Assembly (NCBI GenBank): GCA_041742255.1
Contig: JBGSIZ010000008.1
Location: forward strand, 1 to 11,322
Reading direction: 5' to 3'
Length of the DNA: 11,322 nucleotides
Origin: JBGSIZ01 sp041742255
Lineage (GTDB): Bacteria > Pseudomonadota > Alphaproteobacteria > Rhodobacterales > Rhodobacteraceae
In this document: piece after piece, positions 6,440 to 11,322 of the stretch
Position numbering within the stretch: position 1 is the stretch's first letter
How the letters are laid out: every line of letters starts with the position of its first letter
Translations under genes and position numbers: made by a program
The notes under the pieces: model-generated
Database searches by the model: none
The model's input: the letters and a program-made list of their open reading frames with translations, nothing else
Told to the model about the DNA's origin: nothing

Positions 6440-6453
6440 GCCCGGCACCGGGC
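6440..6453 (-). repeat. Short GC hairpin directly after the hspQ stop
   Basis: GCCCGG-CA-CCGGGC, a perfect 6-bp palindromic stem (five pairs and a four-base loop in practice), one base after the hspQ stop codon and 15 bases before the candidate terminator hairpin. It has no T tract of its own. It may protect the mRNA 3' end or help termination. Confidence 0.4.
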
Positions 6454-6454
6454 G

Positions 6455-6781
6455 TCAGTTCATCTGGAAATGCAGGGGATAATGTCCGTCCTCGAACGGG
6501 CCAAACAGATCGCTCAGGTCGGGATGGTCCACCGGTTCACCGGAATAATCGGCCACCAGATTTTGTTCGGACACATAGGCGACGTAATAGCTCTGATCGT
6601 TTTCAGCCAGCAGGTGATAAAACGGCTGATCCTTTTTCGGACGGCTGTCCTCGGGGATGGATTCATACCATTCGTCGGTGTTCGAAAAAATGGCATCAAC
6701 GTCAAACACCACGCCCCGGAAGGGATGCTTCCGATGCCGGACCACTTGGCCCAAATGGTATTTCGCCCGCGATTTAAGCAT
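6455..6781 (-). CDS. hspQ: Heat shock protein HspQ (YccV-like, hemimethylated-DNA-binding domain family)
   Basis: A 108-residue protein that is almost entirely one YccV-like domain. The family signature is very clear: FRGVVFDVDAIFSNTDEWY (21-39), then RPKKDQPFYHLLAEN (47-61) and YYVAYVSEQNLVAD (65-78). In enterobacteria HspQ binds hemimethylated DNA (oriC/dnaA control) and acts as a specificity factor for Lon protease; the role in this organism is taken from the family. The ATG at 6781 is preceded by GGAGGGG (6792-6798). The gene is divergent from the AEC permease with an 83-base gap and has hairpins after its stop. I found no convincing sigma-32-type promoter in that gap. Confidence 0.95.
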   Translation of the reverse strand: MLKSRAKYHLGQVVRHRKHPFRGVVFDVDAIFSNTDEWYESIPEDSRPKKDQPFYHLLAENDQSYYVAYVSEQNLVADYSGEPVDHPDLSDLFGPFEDGHYPLHFQMN

Positions 6782-6864
6782 AGCACAACGTCCCCTCCGG
6801 CCTTAATAACCGGCAATCGCTGCCCTTGTCCACGGATCTGGGCCTCAGTTGGTGGAAACAGTCT

Positions 6865-7746
6865 GTGAACCTTGTTCTGACAGTCCTGACAATCACGGCC
6901 CCTGTGTTCCTGTTGGCAACCATCGGGTTTGTCTGGGTGCGGATGGGGTTTGAATACCGGGTGGAATTCGTGACCCGGCTTGCAATGACCCTGTCGGTGC
7001 CCTGCTTGATCTTCGGGGCGCTCATGAAAACCGAGGTGGACCCGCAGGCGCTCGCGACGCTCTCGGTGGCCAGCCTTGTGGCCTATGCGGGGATCGGGGT
7101 GATCTTTGCGGGGATCGTGGCGGCGCTGCGGCTGGACAGGGCCACATTCCTTGCCCCGCTGATCTTTGGGAACACGGGTAATCTCGGGCTGCCGCTGGCG
7201 CTGTTCGCGTTTGGGCAAACGGGGTTGGGCTATGCGGTGGTGGTGTTCGCAGTCATGGCCATCTTGTCGTTCACCATCGGGATCTGGCTGGTGGCCGGGG
7301 CGGGGTCGCTGACACGGGTTCTGCGGGAACCTTTGGTCTGGGCCACGATATTGGGGGCGGTGTTCTTGTGGCAGGATTGGACGACGCCGCTGTTCCTGAC
7401 CAACACGATTGACCTTGTGGGACAAATGGCGATCCCGATCATGCTTATCACACTCGGGGTGGCAGTGGCACGGCTGGTGCCCCGGCAACTGGGTCAGGCG
7501 GTCTGGCTGTCACTGGTCAAGGCGGCAATCTGCGCGGCAGCAGGCTGGGGCGTGGGTGTCTGGTTTGAACTGGACGCCACGGCAATGGCCGTGCTGATCG
7601 TGCAGCTTGCCACTCCGGTTGCGGTCACGTCCTACCTTCTGGCGGAAAAATACGGCGGGGACGCGGATGGGGTGGCGGGGCTGGTGGTTGTGTCCACCCT
7701 GTTGTCGGTGGTCACATTGCCGCTCATTCTGGCATTTGTGATCTGA
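6865..7746 (+). CDS. AEC (auxin efflux carrier) family transporter
   Basis: A 293-residue integral membrane protein, of usual length for bacterial AEC/BASS-like permeases. Strongly hydrophobic segments run throughout (for example 5-25, 38-55, 65-87, 123-147, 191-208, 221-236, 244-262 and 270-293). The family's NTGNLGLPLALFAFGQTG stretch at about 102-119 and LSVPCLIFG near 43-51 are clear. Bacterial members export or import small organic acids or amino-acid-like compounds; no substrate can be named. The start chosen is the GTG at 6865, which gives the typical hydrophobic N-terminus (MNLVLTVLTITAPVFLL) with GGTGG 9 bases upstream. A TTG at 6826 would add 13 hydrophilic residues and lacks a ribosome binding site. 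It is divergent from hspQ and 73 bases before the transglycosylase gene. Confidence 0.88.
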   Translation: MNLVLTVLTITAPVFLLATIGFVWVRMGFEYRVEFVTRLAMTLSVPCLIFGALMKTEVDPQALATLSVASLVAYAGIGVIFAGIVAALRLDRATFLAPLIFGNTGNLGLPLALFAFGQTGLGYAVVVFAVMAILSFTIGIWLVAGAGSLTRVLREPLVWATILGAVFLWQDWTTPLFLTNTIDLVGQMAIPIMLITLGVAVARLVPRQLGQAVWLSLVKAAICAAAGWGVGVWFELDATAMAVLIVQLATPVAVTSYLLAEKYGGDADGVAGLVVVSTLLSVVTLPLILAFVI

Positions 7747-7771
7747 AAATCGCGCCTTGCCCGTTTTCAGA
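7742..7771. repeat. AT-rich inverted repeat overlapping the AEC stop codon
   Basis: TCTGAAAA (7742-7749) and TTTTCAGA (7764-7771) form a perfect 8-bp stem with a 14-base loop. The left arm contains the TGA stop; the right arm contains the TTTTCA used as a candidate -35 box for the next gene. It could be a weak bidirectional terminator or an operator. Confidence 0.35.
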
Positions 7772-7792
7772 CGGCACCTGATCGGCTAGACT
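7764..7792 (+). promoter_or_regulatory. Candidate sigma-70 promoter for the transglycosylase gene
   Basis: TTTTCA (7764-7769) and TAGACT (7787-7792) are separated by 17 bases; each matches 4 of 6 consensus positions. The -10 box lies 27 bases before the start codon at 7820. Confidence 0.35.
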
Positions 7793-7819
7793 GGTCCCAA
7801 TAATCAAAGCGAGGGGCAG

Positions 7820-8410
7820 ATGAGCAGACTCTTTCGCGCCGTGTGTGTCGTGCTGCTGCTGGGAAGCTGTGGCGAACGCGAGGGGACAGCCCCCCGCGAT
7901 CTGGACAACGCCTGCGCCATCCTGACCGAACGGCCGCATTACCAACGGGCGTTCCGGGCGGCAGAACGGGAATACGGGGTGCGGCCCCATGTCCTGATGG
8001 CGATGATCTATCAGGAAAGCAAATTCATCTCCAACAACCGGACCCCGCACCAATACGCGCTTGGGGTGATCCCGGTCGGGCGGCAATCGTCGGCCTTTGG
8101 GTACAGTCAGGCGCTCGATGGCACATGGGATGAATATCTGCGCGGCCCGGCCCGGACGGGTGCGCGCCGGGACGACATAAACGATGCCACCGATTTCATG
8201 GGCTGGTATATGACCCAGACCGTGCGCGAAACAGGCGTCCCGATCAACGACGCCCGCAACCAATACCTTGCCTATCACGAAGGCCGGTCCGGGTATTTGC
8301 GCGGCAGCTACAACAGCAAATCGTGGCTGGTGCGGATCGCCAACGAAGTGGGGGCCCGGTCCGCGGTCTATGAACGCCAGATCGCGTCCTGCCGGGGCGT
8401 GCGGATGTAG
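7820..8410 (+). CDS. Lytic transglycosylase (SLT-type) lipoprotein
   Basis: A 196-residue protein with a short signal peptide ending in the lipobox LGSC (14-17), so it is probably a lipid-anchored envelope protein. The lysozyme-like SLT domain covers about 40-190. The catalytic Glu66 lies in MIYQESKF; SAFGYSQALDGTWDEY matches the region after the catalytic loop (A-x-G-x-x-Q), and YLAYHEG lies further on. It resembles the small SLT_4-type transglycosylases, which cleave murein with formation of 1,6-anhydro-muramic acid. The start at 7820 follows GAGGGG with a short spacer. It is preceded by a candidate promoter and followed by a strong hairpin, so it is probably a single-gene or two-gene unit with the permease. 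Confidence 0.87.
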   Translation: MSRLFRAVCVVLLLGSCGEREGTAPRDLDNACAILTERPHYQRAFRAAEREYGVRPHVLMAMIYQESKFISNNRTPHQYALGVIPVGRQSSAFGYSQALDGTWDEYLRGPARTGARRDDINDATDFMGWYMTQTVRETGVPINDARNQYLAYHEGRSGYLRGSYNSKSWLVRIANEVGARSAVYERQIASCRGVRM

Positions 8411-8474
8411 GTTTCGTGGGTCCCGCGCGGAAAAATGACACCGACCGGATACCGACGCAATACCGGCGCGAAAT

Positions 8475-8499
8475 GAACCGGGCAAATCTTGCCCGGTTC
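8475..8499. terminator. Perfect 11-bp hairpin between convergent genes
   Basis: GAACCGGGCAA-ATC-TTGCCCGGTTC, a perfect 11-bp stem with a 3-base loop. It lies 64 bases after the transglycosylase stop and 14 bases from the lolA stop, between convergent genes, as expected for a shared bidirectional terminator. Neither strand shows a T-run after it, so intrinsic termination is likely but not certain. Confidence 0.6.
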
Positions 8500-8513
8500 G
8501 GTGATGGGTGGCG

Positions 8514-9116
8514 TCAGTTTTGCCAGGCTTGCTCGGCCGCCTGAATATTGAACAATATCTCTCGGATGGCCCCGCCCTTGGTCAAATCTCCAAGGATAAC
8601 AGTGGTTTGCCCGCCGCTGTCGTCGGTCACGATCCACTGGCGCAACTCGGTCGGGTTGGCGGTGAACACCAACTGGATATTGCCATATTCGGGATTCTCT
8701 GGATCTTGTGCGGTTACGGTCGTTGATACACCATCGCTTGTGTGTCCCGTCACCATTTCAGCCCGGCCAAGGTTCACATCTCGCTCCAGAATGATGTTCA
8801 ACGGGGTCTGGTTCAACGGGTATCGCTCCGCACCCGAATTGGACCGGGGATCAAATATCGCCACAGCCCCACCCCCCGCCACAACCAGCGATTTTTCGGG
8901 CGGGTTATACTCGAACCGGATACGCCCCGGCCGCTTGATATAGATGGTCCCGGTGGCAATCGTGCCATCCGAATTGATCTGCGTAAACTCGCCCGTGGCG
9001 GTCTGCAAATCATTGAGATAGCGGGATATTTCCGTCAACGGGACCTGCTGCGCCTGTGCCGCAAACGGCATCATGGCTAGTGCAGCAGCGGCAAGGAATA
9101 GGGTTCGTCTGTTCAT
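8514..9116 (-). CDS. lolA: Outer-membrane lipoprotein carrier protein LolA
   Basis: A 200-residue periplasmic chaperone that takes lipoproteins from the LolCDE complex and carries them to the outer membrane. A Sec signal peptide spans residues 1-22 (twin arginine at 3-4 without a Tat motif, hydrophobic core, AQA cleavage site). The mature part shows the LolA fold: TGEFTQINSDGTIATGTIYI, KRPGRIRFEY near 61-70, the hydrophobic VVAGGGAVAIFDP strand, and TELRQWIVTDDSGGQTTVIL towards the end. The start at 9116 is preceded by AGG 8 bases upstream. It lies 151 bases after ftsK on the same strand, an order I recall as common in alphaproteobacteria, so cotranscription is plausible. Its 3' end faces the shared terminator hairpin. 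Confidence 0.92.
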   Translation of the reverse strand: MNRRTLFLAAAALAMMPFAAQAQQVPLTEISRYLNDLQTATGEFTQINSDGTIATGTIYIKRPGRIRFEYNPPEKSLVVAGGGAVAIFDPRSNSGAERYPLNQTPLNIILERDVNLGRAEMVTGHTSDGVSTTVTAQDPENPEYGNIQLVFTANPTELRQWIVTDDSGGQTTVILGDLTKGGAIREILFNIQAAEQAWQN

Positions 9117-9250
9117 GGTCTCTACCTGACTTATGCGGACACGCCTGTATCCATCACATAGGCACAGTTGGCCTCAATTGCCCGCGTTAGGCGATAACAA
9201 CGGCGTTGTCATGCGATGACGATCAATTCTGGGGCCAAACGGCGCATTTC

Positions 9251-9267
9251 CGCGCCCGCCGGACGCG
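9251..9267 (-). repeat. GC hairpin directly after the ftsK stop
   Basis: On the minus strand, CGCGTCC-GGC-GGGCGCG (7-bp stem with one G-U pair) starts immediately after the ftsK stop codon. The next bases (GAAATGCGCC) offer an alternative pairing with GGCGC. There is no T tract, so it may be an mRNA 3'-end structure rather than a terminator. In the remaining gap to lolA (9117-9250) I see no convincing promoter or other feature. Confidence 0.35.
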
Positions 9268-11322
9268 CTAATGCTGTTCAGGCACCAGAACTTCGCGTTT
9301 ACCCACATGATTGGCGGCACTGACCACACCCTCATCCTCCATCTGTTCCACCAACCGGGCGGCCTTGTTATACCCGATGGCCAGCTTGCGCTGGATATAG
9401 GACGTGGAACATTTGCGATCCTTGATCACGATGGCGACAGCGGTGTCATACAGCGCATCCTCCAGATCGGACCCCGACCCGGACGACAGGCCCAGAACCA
9501 TGTCGATATCGCTTTCCTTGTCCTCATCGGGGCCTTCCACGACGCCCGACATATAGGCGGGCGGGCCGAACCCCTTGAGGTGATTGACGATTTCCTCAAC
9601 CTCTTCATCGCTGACAAAGGGGCCGTGGATACGGGTGATCTTGGCCCCGCCCGCCATATACAGCATGTCCCCCATGCCCAGCAGTTGTTCGGCCCCCTGT
9701 TCGCCCAGAATCGTGCGGCTGTCGATTTTCGAGGTCACCTGAAAAGAAATCCGGGTGGGAAAATTCGCCTTGATCGTGCCGGTGATCACGTCCACGGACG
9801 GACGCTGTGTAGCCATGATCAGGTGAATACCAGACGCACGGGCCATCTGGGCAAGGCGTTGAATACAAGCCTCAATCTCCTTGCCGGCCACCATCATCAG
9901 GTCGGCCATCTCGTCCACGATGACGACAATATAGGGCATCGCCTCGGGGGCGAATTCTTCGGTTTCAAAGATCGGATCGCCTGTTTCTTCGTCAAATCCG
10001 GTTTGCACGGTCCGGCTGAACATTTCGTTGCGACCCAAGGCATCGCGCACGCGGCCATTGTATCCTTCGATGTTGCGAACGCCCATCTTGGACATCTTGC
10101 GATACCGTTCCTCCATCTCGCCCACCACCCATTTCAAGGCCACAACGGCCTTTTTCGGGTCAGTCACGACGGGGGACAACAGATGCGGAATGCCGTCATA
10201 AACCGACAACTCCAGCATCTTGGGGTCGATCATGATCATCCGGCATTCGGCGGGGGTCAGTTTATACAACAACGACAGGATCATCGTGTTGATAGCCACG
10301 GACTTCCCCGACCCCGTGGTGCCTGCAATCAACAGGTGGGGCATCTTGGCCAGATTGGCCACAACCGGATCACCGCCGATATCCTTGCCAAGCGCGAGCG
10401 GCAGGCGCATCTGGCTGTCGCCAAAATCGCGGGCAGACAGGATTTCGCGCAATACGACCTTTTCCCGGTTCACGTTGGGCAATTCGATACCGATCACAGA
10501 CCGACCCGGCACCGTGGACACGCGGGCAGACAACGCTGACATCGACCGGGCGATGTCATCGGACAGGCCAATCACCCGGCTCGCCTTGAGGCCCGGTGCA
10601 GGTTCAAGTTCGTACATCGTCACTACCGGACCGGGCCGCACCGACACGATTTCACCCTTGACGCCATAGTCGTCCAGCACGGATTCCAGCATCCGCGCGT
10701 TCTCTTCCAGCGCGTCGTCGGACAGATGATGCCGTTCAATCTCGACCGGATTCATCAACAGGTTCAGCGGGGGCGGTTCATAGGCCGGGTGGCCGTCATC
10801 GAATTTCAGGCTCGGCTGGGCCTCGGACTGGGCCTGCCGCGAGGTGGGCACAGGACGACGCACCTGATGCTGAACCACCTTGCGAGGTTCGGCAACAGGC
10901 AGGACAAACGGGGTCGGAATTGGGGCCGGTTCATCGGGCAAGCCAATGTCTGCAAAGATATTTTCGTCATCCAGATCATCATCCTGCCAAACCGGCGGGG
11001 GTGGCATGACACGGGCCGATCCGGACTGGGCAGCCGGCGACGGCACAATCGGTGCAACGACAGGAACTATCGTCGGCATCACGCGGGGCATAGTGCCAGC
11101 ACTGGCATGGGCCGGGTCCAGCAACAGGGGTCGCGGTCCCCGCCCCTTGGTCAGGGTCGGTTCAATCCGTAGACCGTCGGCGGTGCGGGTCACAGGCGGC
11201 ACGGGGGCCACAACACCGGCGCGCGACCGGATCACATCGGCGATCTTGGATTTGATGCGGTCGCCGGACGGGGCATCGCCATCATAGGCCACCATTGCGG
11301 GTTCGACCAGTTCGGGTTCGGG
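9268..11322 (-). CDS. ftsK: DNA translocase FtsK (partial, N-terminal membrane region outside the window)
   Basis: The frame is open to the window edge, giving 684 visible residues including the C-terminus. The division-site DNA pump FtsK pulls chromosome ends apart and activates XerCD at dif. The visible part has, in order: a Pro/Ala-rich linker (roughly the first 185 residues); the alpha domain; the RecA-like motor with Walker A GTTGSGKS (lysine codon at 10303-10305) and Walker B YIVVIVDEMAD; and, after a short SGSGSD linker, the winged-helix gamma domain of about 65 residues (LEDALYDTAVAIVIKDRKCS onward, ending VPEQH) that reads KOPS sites. The ATG at 11295 is not the true start, since codons before it (PEPELVEPA) continue the linker. 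About 250-300 residues with the transmembrane helices should lie beyond the window. Confidence 0.96.
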   Translation of the reverse strand, partial: PEPELVEPAMVAYDGDAPSGDRIKSKIADVIRSRAGVVAPVPPVTRTADGLRIEPTLTKGRGPRPLLLDPAHASAGTMPRVMPTIVPVVAPIVPSPAAQSGSARVMPPPPVWQDDDLDDENIFADIGLPDEPAPIPTPFVLPVAEPRKVVQHQVRRPVPTSRQAQSEAQPSLKFDDGHPAYEPPPLNLLMNPVEIERHHLSDDALEENARMLESVLDDYGVKGEIVSVRPGPVVTMYELEPAPGLKASRVIGLSDDIARSMSALSARVSTVPGRSVIGIELPNVNREKVVLREILSARDFGDSQMRLPLALGKDIGGDPVVANLAKMPHLLIAGTTGSGKSVAINTMILSLLYKLTPAECRMIMIDPKMLELSVYDGIPHLLSPVVTDPKKAVVALKWVVGEMEERYRKMSKMGVRNIEGYNGRVRDALGRNEMFSRTVQTGFDEETGDPIFETEEFAPEAMPYIVVIVDEMADLMMVAGKEIEACIQRLAQMARASGIHLIMATQRPSVDVITGTIKANFPTRISFQVTSKIDSRTILGEQGAEQLLGMGDMLYMAGGAKITRIHGPFVSDEEVEEIVNHLKGFGPPAYMSGVVEGPDEDKESDIDMVLGLSSGSGSDLEDALYDTAVAIVIKDRKCSTSYIQRKLAIGYNKAARLVEQMEDEGVVSAANHVGKREVLVPEQH

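Noticed and set aside
6803..6832. Possible hspQ promoter: TGGACA, 18 bases, TATTAA on the minus strand
   Set aside because: The implied transcription start would fall within the GGAGGGG ribosome binding site, so the match is probably accidental.
6514..7488. A 324-codon minus-strand frame spanning hspQ and the AEC permease
   Set aside because: Very rich in Pro, His, Arg and Gln, crosses two well-supported genes in the wrong frame, and has no domain.
8438..8470. Three imperfect 11-bp units (ACACCGACCGG, ATACCGACGCA, ATACCGGCGCG)
   Set aside because: The last two share 9 of 11 bases but the first only about 7; too short and degenerate to call a real tandem repeat.
9117..9250. Possible lolA promoter elements (ATGACA and TTGAGG on the minus strand)
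   Set aside because: Neither has an acceptable -10 box at 16-18 bases; lolA may simply be cotranscribed with ftsK.
9271..10539. A 422-codon open frame on the plus strand, opposite ftsK
   Set aside because: Antisense to the conserved FtsK motor, with His/Gly-rich low-information composition; explained by codon bias.

Overview
The window is GC-rich DNA that looks like the chromosome of a Rhodobacterales (Roseobacter/Rhodobacteraceae-type) alphaproteobacterium. This rests on the gene content (GcvT-fused FAD oxidoreductases, an XRE-cupin regulator, a lolA-ftsK pair, HspQ, an AEC permease), on weak-consensus promoters, and on one intergenic element resembling a repeat common in this group. That taxonomic call is inference. 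No tRNA, rRNA, CRISPR, transposase or phage gene was seen.

Layout. A minus-strand block (1-6781) reads from right to left: hspQ; a 270-base gap with terminator-like hairpins and a large inverted repeat; an acetyl-CoA acetyltransferase; a free methionine-(R)-sulfoxide reductase coupled to it (1-base gap); a 13-bp-phased array of GAAATTTC sites; an XRE-cupin regulator; an FAD/GcvT fusion oxidoreductase of the dimethylglycine/sarcosine dehydrogenase type; a twin-hairpin repeat; a homocysteine S-methyltransferase; and the start of a second FAD oxidoreductase of the same superfamily, cut by the window edge. A plus-strand pair (6865-8410) follows: an AEC-family permease and a lytic transglycosylase lipoprotein. 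A perfect 11-bp hairpin separates this pair from the convergent minus-strand block of lolA and ftsK (8514-11322, ftsK lacking its N-terminal membrane part).

How the genes may work together. The regulator and the three genes after it are tightly spaced and co-directional. Two oxidoreductases carrying the TWHAAG histidine used for covalent FAD attachment in the dimethylglycine dehydrogenase family, next to a betaine/S-methylmethionine:homocysteine methyltransferase homologue, suggest stepwise demethylation of an N-methylated compound. Methyl groups would pass to homocysteine or tetrahydrofolate. The real substrate cannot be read from the sequence. The regulator is preceded by the only cluster of GAAATTTC palindromes seen in the window, at exact 13-bp steps, which most simply is its own operator array. 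MsrC just upstream also touches methionine metabolism, but whether it shares a transcript is unknown. The rest of the window (hspQ, lolA, ftsK, transglycosylase) is ordinary housekeeping content.
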